Positions 33,801 through 47,329 of a DNA stretch of 64,000 bases are shown one piece after another. Origin of the DNA: Ceratodon purpureus (Eukaryota > Streptophyta > Bryopsida > Pseudoditrichales > Ditrichaceae); NCBI GenBank assembly GCA_014871385.1, contig CM026426.1:108012070-108076069 (forward strand). The letters run 5' to 3'. The notes under the pieces are model-generated. The model was not told the origin of the DNA. It ran no database searches and was given only the letters and a program-made list of their open reading frames with translations. The first letter of the stretch is position 1. The number at the start of each line of letters is the position of its first letter. The position numbers and the translations under genes were made by a program.

Positions 33801-34337
33801 GGACCATGCGATAGTGTTGGGTTTGTTGAACCTTTCACTTTGATCAGGCTAGAGCCTTGTGAGCCCCAGACACTAACAAGGCGTGATAGGGCGCGTCTTG
33901 ATGCTCAGGAGAGTAGACTCCATCCCCGCATGAGTGCTCGAGAATCACTTGCTGCCACGTTGGAGGTTGGTGATCACTTTGCGGTTCTAGCAGATGACGG
34001 ATCCGGGGTTCCTGAATTCTGGATACTTCAGTGTCAAGAGCCCTTGCATGGCGTCGAAGAGGATAAGATGGAAGATACCTGGGGTCAGACAGTGTATCGT
34101 GGGGAGCAAATTGTGATTGGGACTTATTATAAGCGAAGGGGTAGTAGCAGAACATCTTACATCAGGGAAGACCCAGGCAGACCCGCTTTCATTTACTCTC
34201 ACTTGGTAGTGGCCACGAAGTTTGACTTACCAGCAGCCACGCATCGTCAGAAAGGAGGACGTGGAGGTACCCAGGTGTACAAACTCACCACCGAGGCCCA
34301 AGATCATATCCACTCTCAACTCTTAGTAGTTGACTAA
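30881..34337 (+). CDS. element 2 transposase, unassigned DDE-like superfamily, intact
   Basis: Exon 1 30881-31627 (donor GTCAGT) and exon 2 32403-34337 (acceptor GGCTCTTCAG) join in phase 0 to give 893 residues. Residues 1-50 are basic with a zipper-like helix (KKCRERRKEIL). About 165-249 carry RQTSLLTGIHRRN and SPNRKDV. From 285 there is a Cys cluster (CCCRYHV, NCSCQCEVC, CIRGDCTMCG). Then come VVDFAENY (Asp466), ISDDKSHD, SDGCASQFK (Asp558) and FGTGHGKGQWDGAG (His600, Asp606). The order matches the element 1 protein throughout. Asp466 and Asp558 are the likely first catalytic acids; the third is uncertain. The 775-bp intron has AGGAAC-type repeats. No stop or shift is present, so this copy may encode active protein. 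Confidence 0.8.
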
Positions 34338-37074
34338 GGAGTTCAGATATAGTACTCTGGCCAGGAGATTCATGATACGTTTATGGCCAGCAGTTGTTTT
34401 AGTAGCTTGCCATGATGTAGTGGAAGTTTAGGTGGCTTAGATTTGTTTAAATTTTAGCTTGGAGTGGTTTGTTTTGGTCATTTGCAACAGTGCTATGTAT
34501 GTAGGATTACAGTAATGGTAAATAATAATTAAAAAAATGGATTTTGCTACTATCAGTTCCCGTACAATTGCAGTGGGTATTTAAGCAGAATGAAATGACT
34601 TCAATGGATTAGGGGATTCTCGTTTTTGAATACAGTACTGAAATTTGGAGAGCGCATACCAGGGACTAATTTCAATACCATATCCACATACAAATGAACC
34701 ATAAGAGGCCAGCATTGTACACAATCAAAACACATCCAACTTTAATGAAGTACATCCCGTCTGGATGAATTTATGCTCAATCGAATGAATATTGACACTA
34801 CCAGAAGAATGAAACAATTCCATTCCTACGAGTCCAATACATGATGATTTCCTTGGTACCAGGAAACCTTATTTCCTTTGCAATTGTAAATAGGAAGGTC
34901 TTTCGTTCTTAACCAATCTACTTTAAATCCTGATTATTTTCCTCTTATATTTATGTTTTTTATTATATTTTTCTAGCATGTGAAGGGATAGGATGTCATC
35001 CTGGTCTATTTTTTTCCTGGTTACATTACCCCGTAAAGTACTATTTTGGGGAATATTCCGTTTTCTAACCAATGTACGAATAATTTTTTAACATTTTTTT
35101 AAACTTTCATGAAAAGGTTGTCATCCAAGACACTCTATTGTTGGTTATATTTTTGCGACGATCAAGATTATAAATTTAATATTTTTTATCCAATATGATG
35201 TATGTGGACTTATTCACCAGTGTCACATGCCTTGTATAATTATTATGGGCATGAATTAATGAAAAAAATACTATTCCGTAGATTGGATCAGGGTCTTCAT
35301 CTGTAGATTGGATCAGGGACTGCCTTCAATATTATTAGAAAGAAATGAAAGTGTTGGACATTCAACTCAAGGGATCATGAACTGATTAGGACATTGAAAT
35401 AAGACCCCCCTTTGAACATACATAAGTGTGAAATTGGTAAAAACTCTACAACTTAGGAAATTAGGAAATGTGTGCAAAAGATAAAAAGTCGCCAAATTAG
35501 GAAAAGAGTCTGTTTAGGCGAAAAGGGAGTGCAAATATTTTTAAAAAATGGTCCTCACGCGGACATGAAACCGGCTCCTATTTAGTTTTGTATTGTGTCA
35601 TGTTGGAACCGGTCCCCGCACAGTCTGGGGCGACGTACGTCACTCCACTTGATTTCTCTCGTCCCAACTCTGAACTAGGACTCGGTTACCAACTGACGAG
35701 AGAGTAACAGTAAAAATCCATTATATTACCGCAGCAGGGTTACATTGCAATCAATATGGGATAAGTTCAATCTAAACGTGGTTTAAGGTAGGATCGAAGA
35801 AAGTCAACAGTGTGTTCAAATCTATGCGTGTCGTAGATTCCTTACTGCTCGTTCCTTGAAATGATATACTGATTTTGCCGAAACCTAGATTTACTATCTT
35901 GGATGTCTACCATGACATCAAATTATTGACAGTGGGTACATTTCGAGAAATCAGTGTATGTAACTATTATTTCGAGTGGATAACTTTTCAATGTAAAACC
36001 AGTGACCAATAGTGCACTCAGATTTGCTTAATGTATTAATCCAATTTGTATTTACTTGTTTCACAGTATACAAAGAATGACCTTACAAAACTTAAGAATA
36101 ACATAAGAAACCATAACAGGATTATGTTGTTCCTCTTTTTGACTTCTCAATTCTCTTAGTTATAAATATCTTTACTACTTTCTAAGAACAAACCTAGAAT
36201 TATGTGACTCTAATCATGGGCATATGTACCAATATTGTCTAATTTTACAATTATTTATACAGTCGTTTATCAACCTCGACACTTGGTAATATTTTTATAT
36301 TATTTACCTTTGATACTATTTGAAGGAATATTTTAATTACGAGCCAGTATAATTTTGCCACCTCACATTGTTTTTTTTTTCTTATATAACAAGGGGAATA
36401 TGATTTCATTATTAACTCTATATATTCTTAGTGTATTGTCCACTTAAATTACTCAATAAGAATATATTCTATTTTATAGCCAATCTAATTATGACATGTG
36501 TCTTTTTTATTTTTATTTTGTTTTATTTTTATTCATGCTTCCGAGGGTATGATGTCATCATTGTTTATTTTTTGTGAAGACATTGCGGGGTATGATGTCA
36601 TCGTTGGCGCTCTATATTGGTCTTCTATTGTCCACCTACATTACTATTAAAAGGAATATAATATACGAAAGTATATTCTATTTTATAGCCAATCCAATTA
36701 TCACATGTGTCTTTTTTATTTTTATTTTGTTTTATTTTTATTCATGCTTCCGAGGGTATGATGTCATCATTGTTTATTTTTTGTGAAGACGTTGCGGGGT
36801 ATGATGTCATCGTTGGCGCTCTATATTGGTCTTCTATTGTCCACCTACATTACTATTTAAAGGAATATAATATACGAAAGTACATTCTATTTTATAGCGA
36901 ATATAATATTTTCACATGTGTCTTTTTAATCTTCCATTTATGATTTTCAATCTTCCTTTTATGATTTTCAAGAAATACTTTCACTGATCTCCAATCATAT
37001 TTTTCTCCACCCCTTTTGCAATAGATTGCTGCAACAATAAGCAAAGTAATTGGGAATTTGGTGTCATTCTTTGC

Positions 37075-37147
<73 letters not shown>

Positions 37148-37759
37148 TTACAATTTATATTTGTAATTAAAATAGTATTTTATTTCCTAGCCAATCAAAT
37201 TATTACATATTTATCTATGTTTTCTTAACCTTTGGGAATATTTATTTCTTTTCCTAAATTTCCCGCCATGTCGTCCCTCTAATTAGGAACTGCCACCTGT
37301 ATCTCCCGCGTACTCGTGGGCCAATCAGATGGTCCCACTGTGTTCCCGCGTTTTTTTTGGCGCACCAGCCTCACTACAACATCCATGTCCACGTGATACC
37401 CGGAAGATACTCTGCTGGTACCATCCTAGTACTTAGACAACACCTGGGTAATACCCGGTTCTTTTTCCCCCCCAATACCCGGTTCGTCTTCCCCCCCAAT
37501 TGGTTTCCCAGGATTCCACGCAGTAGTGTTCCTTGTACACGCCGTTCTCTCTCCCTAGGGTTTTGTTTAGTTGTTTCTCAGAGTCTGTGTTGGGTTTTGG
37601 GCGCACTAGATTCTCTAAGTGTTTTAGCTAATTGTGAGAGAGGTTTGTGGGTTTGTTGTGCAAATTGTTTGCTAGATTCAAACTGTTCGTGTGAGTTTTC
37701 TAAAGATTACAGTTAGGCATCAAGGCCCAAGGAATAGGTGTTTGTGTGAGTTTGGTACC
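34338..37759. repeat. AT-rich intergenic part of element 2 with tandem repeats
   Basis: Two near-identical 209-bp units (CATGCTTCCGAGGGTATGATG at 36534 and 36743) follow a more diverged unit at about 36380-36520. A (TA)n tract occupies 37078-37145. A plant-like promoter region follows: a CCAAT motif at about 37320 and a duplicated TACCCGGTTC...CCCCCCC block at about 37455-37500, upstream of the coiled-coil gene. No supported gene. Confidence 0.6.
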
Positions 37760-40700
37760 ATGGGATCACTTCGGGGGCCACTACTTCTGATTTCTCGTGG
37801 TCCGTGTGTTTTACAAACCTTACTAGAGATTCCGCATGCCATGGTGGACAGGTACGTGGAAGCCGATTTTCAAAACTTTCACATTTAATTTGTACTTCAT
37901 TTGCACTTGAATCGCTGGTTTTTGGGTTTCACTTCATTCCTAGGATTTGGTTCTAATCATTGCACTTGATGTTGGGCTAGAAGGAGGTACGGGTCAATGG
38001 ACAGCCCAAGCCGTGGCAGAATTAATTGGATGCGACACTTTGGGTGTCGGCATCCATTATTCCGTGGTCGTCTCTCTCTTTGGATTCTTGGAAAGGAGCT
38101 GGAGTTCTTGGCCACATTGATGTTCTTGTCGTGGTGTGCTTGGTTAGTGCTCTCGAGGTTGTGTTTGATTCCAAGTGATTCATGTTAGTATTTCCAGGAC
38201 CTTGAGCTTTGTGTATCATTTTGCATAGAAGATGTATTGCTTTTGGGCCACGATCCTTGTGTTATAGTGCTTTCATTTTGAGTAACACTTACCTTTTTCC
38301 TTCACTGTCATCGTTGGCAGGGTCCGGAGTCACGCATTTCTCCACTGTTCACCAAATGCTTCAGCTCCTAGTCATCAGATAGTTCAAGGATTACAAAGGT
38401 GAGTTTGTAAGTCCACATGTTAAGTTTTCCTTTGAGGTTATGCACTTTGGAGAAGAAGTCCTTTAGCTGTGACCTTCCAAGGAGATTTTAGCGTGGAAAT
38501 CTCTGTACTTCCGGGTCTAATGTGATGCAATAGGAAAACAGTACATAAAGTAGGAGATCAGAATAGCATCAGTAAACCATTGTCGTGTCCAGTAGCCATT
38601 CCTTGCTCCTGATATGAATTTTCGTTGGATTTTCCTCTTGCACTCCTGGATTTGCAGTGGTGGTCCTGTTCCGGTGTATTCGCTGGAAACATTGTCCGGG
38701 TCGAGCATCCTCCACAGTTTGCAAGGAGTATGCAATACTCCTCCTCCTTTTCAGGTTTTATTTTTTCTATCAATGTCCTTCTTTTGATGTCGATCTCCTG
38801 GCTTTCATTTTTTATTTACTGGTTCCGGTTTTTGTCTTGGAGTTACTGGTTTCATCCTAGGAAGTCACCTCCTTCTCACTTCCTACTGTTCCTTCGTAGT
38901 CGTGGTTTGCGGTCCTTTTTCCTGAGCATACCCTTTTCACAATTAGCGTTCCTTTTTCCTTGCCAAGGTTTGGACTTGTATCCGTGAATGCGGTCTTCAT
39001 TTCCTAAGTCCTTAGAATTCCAGTGTAGGAGATGTTCACATTTTCCTTAGTCCTTTTCCAGCACCCGTAACTCCTGTTCTAGATTACTGAACTCCTGTCA
39101 CCAGATTCCGTAGCCTTTATTTCCACGTTCCTTACTATGAAAGTATTTCCTGGCTAGGATCTAGTCTTTTCTTTCATGTCCTAAATCCTGGTCTAGTATA
39201 TCCTAGCTAGGTTCCTGTCCTATCTTTCCAAGTTGAATACTTTACATGCGAATGATACTTCTGATGTCAATGTTCTAAGTAGATGAAATGAATTCTCTGA
39301 TTTCTTACAGTATTCGTTGCCCCTGTTTCTTACACTATTTCAGGGCTTCAAACGACATCAGCATGGAGACTTTCTACTATCCCGAGAAGGGTTGGTTCAA
39401 ACACGTCACCAAGCTGAATGCGACTGGACTCATCCCTGGTAGCACACTGACTGAGCAACATGTCAGCAAAAAAGAATGCAAGATAATGTTTCATTATGGT
39501 GGAGATCGATCGAACAACGGCTACAGACTCAACCCCCACTGTACCTTTTTCAACAAAAGATTGCAATGGCTTTGGCTTCGGGTTCATCAAGTGGAGAAAC
39601 CTGCAAATAACGACTTCGGACTTGCATTTGCCCAGGCCCTGATTTATGAGTATAACACTGGGGAAGAAGTGGACTGGGCTGAACTCGCATTTCGCACCGT
39701 GACACGTTATTGCAAAACCAGGGGCACGAAACAGGTTCATCCTCTCTGGGCTTGGGCCCACCCCAGCGTCACTATTAATCTTCAGACTGGTGTCCCCGTT
39801 GGAACCAATTACCACTTCCCCAACACTCCAGGCTCCAGAATAATTCAGCTGTCCTCTTATCCCCCCGCAGTAATTTCTCAACTCACTCTCCTTGGTTTTC
39901 TTATATTCTGTTTGCCTTTATGAGTAAGTTATAGATTGTAGAAATATAGAAAACCATGTATGAATCTATTTTTTAGGATCTTAAGTATGAACCTAACTGA
40001 AGTACACATTTACTTTTCAGGATCTTTCCACGCCCAGGCCTGTAACACGTTCAACACAGAAGGTAAAGCGAGAAGATCCTTCTTCAGCAGAAGACTACTC
40101 TGACGACGACAGTCACACGGGTAGGCAAAAGAAACGCAAACGCAAGCAGATGGCAAGATACGAGAGCCCCTGTCAAAGATCTGGGCAGCCTTCTGCTCTA
40201 AATATGGGGTCCACATCTATGCATGTTACACAGTCAGCACCGGAATCCCCTCCCAAGAGCGAGACAAAGGACACGGATCAGCTCCTCACTACGCCTACTG
40301 AAAGCAATGATCTGAGGTGAGTTTAGACCGTACTTAGTATCCTGTATTATCATGTTTCACAAATTCCATTGATTCCCAACTTGTATTACTGTTTAATGTT
40401 TATTCCATTGTTTTCCATTACTTAGTTTAGGTGCCCATGTCTTTCTTCACAAATAACATAACTAACGTTGGGTGTTGTGCAGATCTGGGATTTCACGTGG
40501 AGAGACGTTTGAAGCTCCACTACCTCCAACAGTCGTGGCTGCCATCATGGAGTTCAAGAAGGAGATTCTAAACATGTGTGAAACAGTTATTAAGGACCTT
40601 GATCTTTGAAGGTCAGAGCTCCAAGTGAAGCTTAAAACTTTGGGCGATCAAGCATTCTTCGCAAACTGGACTCAGAGCGAGCTAAACACTGAACTGGACC

Positions 40701-40919
40701 TAGCTAATCGGGCTCTTGTTGAAAAAAATGATGATGCGACCCAAGGTGAAGTCCGGTATCTACAGTCAGCTCTCAGATGTGCAGAGAGCAAGCTGACAGT
40801 CGCTATGGAGAAGGAGAAGGAAACATCAGACACATTGACAGCTTTGTGTAAAAAAATTGAAGAGAAGCGCAAAGCTAACGGGATACTACAGGAACACTTC
40901 CAATCCTGTACAGGACCAG
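37760..40919 (+). pseudogene. element 2 cargo: coiled-coil protein related to the RING genes, one in-frame stop
   Basis: Five exons join in phase by GT-AG rules: 37760-37851, 38321-38398, 39344-39869, 40021-40316, 40483-40919. Exon 3 encodes a Trp-rich domain (FYYPEKGWFKHVTK, EVDWAELAFRTVTRYC, HPLWAWAHP). Exon 4 is disordered with a basic KKRKRKQ nuclear-signal-like cluster. Exon 5 is a long coiled coil. TGA at 40607-40609, following DLDL, interrupts it and fits CGA-to-TGA. After exon 5 the next acceptor (41033) leads to two stops within a few codons, so no RING domain is present. The domain order copies the RING genes up to their zinc finger, suggesting a truncated or specialised paralogue. 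Function unknown. Confidence 0.55.
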
Positions 40920-42390
40920 GTACGTATATTTTGAACTGGTTCTGAATTATTTAGTGTTGTATGTTGCCTTGTATAATTCTGCCCATCTACTTACAATTCA
41001 GTAGAAATTCTTGACATACGTTTGGTTTCGCAGTTCTTCGTTGAAGTTGAAGATCAACATCAGTCACCGACATAGGCACATGCCTGGGCCAAGGATTTCA
41101 GTACTTGTTACAAGTTCGTTTGTCGTGAAGGATGTGATTTGTAACTCATTTTTGATCTACAGACAGAGGGACCCTTTGTTTCTCCTTACGGTTTGTAAAT
41201 TTTGAACTCAGCATGACATGAGTATCTAGTTCCTTTTTGTTTTGCTTACATAGACTCGGTTGGTGTAGTACATAGGATATAATAGGCTAGTCAGTGACAA
41301 ATACTGTGTGTTCAACTTTTATCCTAGAAAAAGTAAACAGTATAAACACATTTCAATTTACAGTGGATGCTTATTATGAAAGCATAAATGTTTGGATATC
41401 TAATACTCTGGACAGTCATGGAGAATCTTCTCTTAGATTAGTATGCGTTTACTGATTCTGTGCAAGTAGAGCTTACAATTCTATTCATGTGTAGCTGCCC
41501 TGATGTCTCATTGTGCTTGTAGGGAACGTGTGTTTTTTTTTACAGTTGGGTGTGGGTTGATCGTAGACTTACAGTGCCCTATTGTACTTATGCTGAGTGA
41601 CAAGGAAAGTAGCATTGGACATTCATTTCGTTGATGATCTGATTAAACAAATACAGAACAGTCTGATGCTATTAGAAATTGTTTAGTTGTAAGTCTTGCT
41701 CTCATGTTATGGACTTGAAGTCGAAGATTTTAGATCCTTACCTGATTTTCATTAAATTGTGACATTGCAGTCTTGTGCAATACAAACTTCTTTGCATTTG
41801 TATCATGCTCCTTGTTTTTGAAGTTTAATTTTGCTAAATAGAAATGCTTAGTGACAAACAGAACATAGAGGCTGACTTGTATAAAAAACCATTGAAAACA
41901 TCTAGCGCTTCTACCAACGAATTCAGAAAACAATAGCACTGTCAGTCTTGGCCGTAGACATATCAACAAAAAGTCAACGGTTCTGACTTACCAAGGAGCA
42001 GGGATGGTTTGCTTCGAAGTGGTACGACAAGTCACTAATATTGTCAAATGAATTAGCAGAGAAAATTGTGTTGTCATTGGCAGTGTGTTGTACAATTTGC
42101 ACAAACAGATATGCAAGAAATTCTTTACATTTTGAGGAACACACCCAAATCACTCTCAGCTGTGGCTGGGCTTAACTAACTATACATTAATAAGTGTACA
42201 CTCCAATAAAAGAAACTGCCTCTTATTAAAAATGTGGTCTGTACATGGCCTATTCATTTTCAAAACATCAAACAAGTCTTTCAAACTTGGACGTTATTTC
42301 TGAACCAAGTTAACGTGAATAAAAAACAAACTTTGATTACACCAGAAGTAGCTAAAATCGAACAATGAATCTGAAAAAAGGTTCTTCTAC
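40920..42390. other. convergent 3' spacer in element 2
   Basis: Noncoding interval between the plus-strand coiled-coil gene and the minus-strand double-RING gene. No repeat or RNA gene recognised. Confidence 0.4.
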
Positions 42391-45300
42391 TCACTTTCGA
42401 TAACTACTCCTTTTGCTTCTACCAGCCCCAGATTCTTTCGTGATCGACTGGGCTTGCTGGTCAGCCAGAAGTCGCAAAACCTCTTTCTTCTGGGATGTCA
42501 CCAAGACAAGAGTCTTTCCATCCTTTCGCAAATTTCTCTTGGGACAGTTACTAGGCTCAGTCGGGTTACGTCGTTTTGAGATGATTCTTGGTCGATCCTC
42601 CACATTGCTATTGTCTACCTTTTTAGTGAGTGTTGGACAATCACCTTCTTCATTCTCTACATACTCTGGAACTTCCTGGACCACTAGCTCCGCTGGACTG
42701 ACTAGAGTAGGTGTTGACTCGAATTCTAATCTATCGTCAGCCCTCGCAGAACTTTCTAAATCCAACACTTGTTCAGTTTCAAAAATTTCTTGAGCGTTAC
42801 CCTCCACAAACTGTACATTGTCCTCCACAGGAATGTCACCGCCACATGTGTCTTCAGTACTAGGGCCCTGTTCACCAACAATTCCTTGTCTTTCTACACC
42901 AGCAGATAAGCGTCTTGGTTTGTTTAAAACAAACGTTGATGGCGTGCTCAGTAGAGCCTCCTCATCATCGGAGGATGATTCATCAGAACCTGACTCCAAA
43001 TCCGGTTCTGTACCTCCAAAGATCTCCATGCTTGCATTACTTTTTAGCCTAGTACCATTAGACCTACTAGGTGTAGCCTCGACGTCAGGATCGACACTAG
43101 AATTAAAAGCGGAACCTAAAGCCAAAGGTTTCAGCTGACATCTCATTTGCGCATCTTTAGATCCCTCCACGGTGGTTGAGCACTCAGGACAGACCAGAAT
43201 TTCATTTGCACATGTCTTGCAGATTCCATCGTGCCCACAAGGCTGGTTCAAGAACAACAGTTTTTTGTCAAAGGACCACAAATTATTAGTATTTAAACTT
43301 CCATGTAAACAACAAAATAATACCACAACTAACAATATTGTAAGCTTTGTAAAGTCCATGATATTACCTCTAGAGCAAACATGACAGGGTCAGCTTGGTG
43401 GCATATGGAGCATGCAATCTTGTCTTCAGAATCTTGCGAATTAATTGGTGAAACAAGCAAACTGTTCTTCTGTCGAGCGTCCCCCCAATCTCCATCAGTA
43501 TTAGGTTGTTGTAGAGCTGGCGAAGCAGATTGTATATCGCCAGCGTGTCCTATTGGGTAGTCAGAATCCGCTGATTGGACATGTATACAAATCAGTGCAA
43601 AGCAATGCCACATCAACCACTGTCAGTGAAAGGAATACGTATTTTCATGATTTAATTCCTGGAATAGGAATCTAATATAAATCACTATAAATCAAGTAAA
43701 CAAGTTCCTACTACAAGTACTTATCCTTTTCGACTAGGAGATTTGACTCCTGGAAAGAAAGAGTTGTAGGAATCCTAAACCATACAGGACATAGGAACCA
43801 AAACTCTCGCAGGAAGACAAGGAAAATAAAAAACATAGTAGTATTAATCTCCTGTTCCAAAAAATACTTCCAAGCACACAGGAAAAATAGCAGATACGGA
43901 AATTATGCTCCTGTGAATACTGTAGTACCCAAGGAGACACTCCTTCCGTAAAAGGAACTGATCCCGAAGGTACTCATTTACAAAGGAAAGTCTGTGAAAC
44001 ATGAAATAGGAAAGGAAGAAATGGGAACAAGAGCATGGAATGATGCATTCGCCAGTACCACAGTTCCCAGGAAAGGAAGGAAAAAATCATGACCGAGTAC
44101 TAGTGAAAGTAATCCAGTAAGGAAAGAAAGGAACATCTAAAGTTTCTAACAAATTTCAGAGTGGGTTCAGGGAGTTACCGATACTACTGGACAGGATACC
44201 TGTTATTATCCTTGGAAATACATCGTGATGCAAGTACTTGAAAAGAATTCAAGGAACATGGCATAGGAATCACTAGGAATTCCATTCCTTACTGTACATA
44301 TAGTAAGTGTCCGTTCTAAACGTCCCATGCCTCGGTACAGTCAAAGAACTAACAGTAATGAATGACAGCGGAATAAAAAAAAAAAAAATCTTTAGGAAAA
44401 TTTTTTGATGCAAAGAAGAGGCCCTTGGTTGCAGTAGAGGAGTCTTACCAGACATTGCAGCAACGTTTGGGCTTCCAACTGCTGCATCGGTAGAAGAAGG
44501 TGGAGCCCTCTCTGGTTCCGTAAAGCCAAACGATAGTCGCCACTGCGAATCAAATTCCTCGTTGCAAAACTTAGCTATACAGGTTCTAGACTTCGAACAA
44601 AGTGAACTAATGCAGAAAGGATGGTAGCAGTGTCCACAGGAGGCAACAACGATGTCATTGCAGTGAAAATGTTCCCCACAAGCAGGACAGTTTTCCACGT
44701 ACACTATGTTGGTTTTCTCATGATCTTTGAGCCTCTCTATTGGTGTCGGCCTGAAACTATCCAAAATACCTGCCTTGAGTCTAGTAAGATACTCGGATAC
44801 AGAGACAAGAAACTTCTTCGTACAAAGCTGGCTCTCAAGTAAAGAATCATATCGCTTTTGAAAAACTTGCATTCCCTCGTTACACCTCTCATAGTCTGCT
44901 ACAGTAGCTTCTAATTTCAAACGTGTCTGTCTACTGTTCCTTTCCTCACATAGAAGTTGTTGCTGCAAATCTGCAACTCTAGTTTGCAAATCCTCCTCAC
45001 TTTCCTCTAAACCAGAAGTAGATGATAGGTCTAAACCTTCACTCCCTAAGCAATTTGTCCACTGGTCGACGTACTTAGAAGACTCCTCTAATGCCAACTT
45101 GACTCGCTGAACCTCCGTCAATGCCTCGTCAGATAGACTCTGCCTATCATCCCGCATTAATTTAGCACGCCTAAGCTCTAACTCCTTATCGTCCCTCTCT
45201 CGTTCTAAAACCTTCAACCTTTCTTTCCTTGACAAGTAGTAATTTTGTTTGTCTACTAACAAGTGGTGTACCCTTGTGATAGTCTTCTCCACTGCATCAG

Positions 45301-46009
45301 TGATGGCAGTTTGCTCTGAAGCAGTGAGTAAACCGCTAAGAGAAACTCTGACACGACGTCTGCTAGAAGACGCAGACTCCATCCTCCCCTTCAAACCTAG
45401 AGGACGACCAACACGGGATGGCAATGGAACCGATGGACAGGGAGAAACACGAATAGGTGGAGGTTCTCTAAAGCCCGAATGGCTTCCTATACCAACGTCA
45501 ATAGTCACGGCAGAGTTGGGCTCGGAATTTACAGGAAGTGTTCCTAATCCATTTCCTGGGACTCCTACACTGGGGACTTGAGAGACCACAATAAAATCCG
45601 GACCAACTCTACCGTTCACTCTCTTCTGGGGAACACCGAGTTGTTGGGACCTGGCCTTTCTTGTTAATATCAAATTCCGTCGCTTGGAACTTGCAGCAAC
45701 GGCATAGGCTGCCCAGTTAACTTTGATTTTCTTTGACTCAGCAGCGACACCCCTTGCGAATTCTAGAGAGATGGTGTCATTCATAGAACGAATGTCCTTT
45801 CGAAACACTCGGCGGTAAAGGTCACCAATCCACCGCTGGGACTCAGTAGTCACACGAGGAGGTAAGATCTTCCACCCATTCTTATCAAACCGTGTGCCAA
45901 GAAACTGTGTGATTTCTTCTATAGTTACAACGGTATCCAATGTCTTCACGATAAGTCCATCCCCACGGAGACCCTGCCATTTAGTGAAGTACTCTAGGTC
46001 GTAAACAAC
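42391..46009 (-). CDS. element 2 cargo: coiled-coil protein with two RING fingers
   Basis: Three exons join in frame: 46009-44449, 43570-43368 and 43242-42391, all GT-AG (phases 1 and 0). Earlier exon(s) with the ATG are not identified. Order: a globular domain with KVNWAAYAV; a disordered Pro/Arg region; a long coiled coil (about 45290-44800); a RING-H2-like site (CPACGEHFHC, SCGHCYHPFC, CIAKFC); then a canonical C3HC4 RING assembled across the last intron (CSIC from exon 2, PCGHDGICKTC and CPEC from exon 3). An acidic disordered tail ends in KRSSYRK. C3HC4 RINGs of this type are usually E3 ligases; a chromatin or replication target is speculation. No lesion is visible. Its position opposite the transposase copies element 1. 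Confidence 0.75.
43660..44270. repeat. dispersed AGGAA(C/T) motif cluster in an intron of the double-RING gene
   Basis: Dense short AGGAAC/AGGAAT/AGTTCC motifs without fixed period. The same vocabulary fills the transposase intron (about 32050-32220), the region upstream of exon 3 of the coiled-coil gene (about 38840-39240, inverted) and both element 2 ends (GGTAGGAACG near 29292; GGTTCCTTGGTTCCTAG near 47300). Confidence 0.55.
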
Positions 46010-47329
46010 CTACAAAAAGGCACATTAAGCCAAGCAGTTAGCAAGAAGTATGTAATGAAAACAAATCTGTGAACATAGTAACGAAGCTGACTAAGTCAAA
46101 TAAAAAAACATATCAGAGAAAATGCATGAGTGTTACACGTCATTTTCAGAAACACATCGACAACAGAGAATATTTAAATTATACCCAGATTCCTTCCTTC
46201 GAGATGACATTAATTTCAGTGACTCAGAATTCTAAAGACTACTCTGAGCCTTTCTAAGTGACCACGAGTTGTAAAAAAAGGCTACTCTCTATAACAGGTT
46301 TGCAACCCACTATATAGACCATGAAAAACACAAATTCGAATCAGTACCCAGTACTTGGCACCAAAAAAAAATTCCACTTTCTCCTTTACCTGCTGTTATT
46401 CATACAACGTGCATTGTTAAATCATTACTAAATCACTACAAAGGCTATCAAGTGCAGGTATACAAGATAACGAGGGACGACAATACTGCTCAATTCATCT
46501 ACATTCTGGGACAACCTAAACCGAAAAAGAAAACAACGACAGCTTCTGATACAACCCAATGCTAAATCACTGTGTACTACAAGGGGATCTTTAAAATGCG
46601 GAATTGAGTCATTCCAGGCTCTCAAAAAGGAGTTCACATTTATGAAATTGACGTGTAACATGTATCCACACTGAATTCTGGACCTAACCATTTTCCTTTG
46701 ATTCTTAACCTATCAGCAGTATGAGAGAAAATGGGAGGTCTAAGCAAACGAAAAAATTCGAGAACCCACTGGGTCGAAAAGGGTGAAAGCAGCAGGCATC
46801 GACAAGAAGACAAAGAAAAGACCCACTGCTTCCCCTACGTTTTGTGATTCGAGTTTTGATCTTAGAACCCAACAAGATATCGTAAGGAAAATTCTCAAGT
46901 CAGGTACTGAAAAGCACAAACAACAGAAGCAAAAGATTACCAAATCCATTGCACATGAAACAACGCACAAAGCTTGGATATGCAACTTTGTGAATTGAAA
47001 AGATAGTGAAACATTACCTCTTCGCTGGGGCTCTAATATCGAAGGTGCTTAGAGTCGTTGCTACAAACATTGAGAGCCGTAACAAAAAGCCAGAGAATTG
47101 TGATAGAGAAGGAAAGAGCCGATGCGACACCTACGGCAAAGGGGAGCAAGCCAAACAATGAAGCACAGCTTGAAACCCTAGACATGCCTGAACCGTTTCC
47201 CAAGGATAAAGTTGAGACTTCCTGGTTTCCTAGGTCCTGGACCAATAGAAAAATTGCATTTTATTGTTACGTTTTTATCACCAGTACCCCCAATTTCCTT
47301 GGTTCCTTGGTTCCTAGTGGGCCACCTCA
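46010..47329 (-). other. 5' region of the double-RING gene and right end of element 2
   Basis: Should contain the first exon(s) and promoter. A telo-box-like AAACCCTAG lies near 47170. Short open frames on both strands have no homologue I recognise, so none is called. Confidence 0.35.

Noticed and set aside
37078-37145. (TA)n tracts here and at 55234-55292 as origins or regulatory sites
   Set aside because: Ordinary microsatellites; nothing nearby supports a role.
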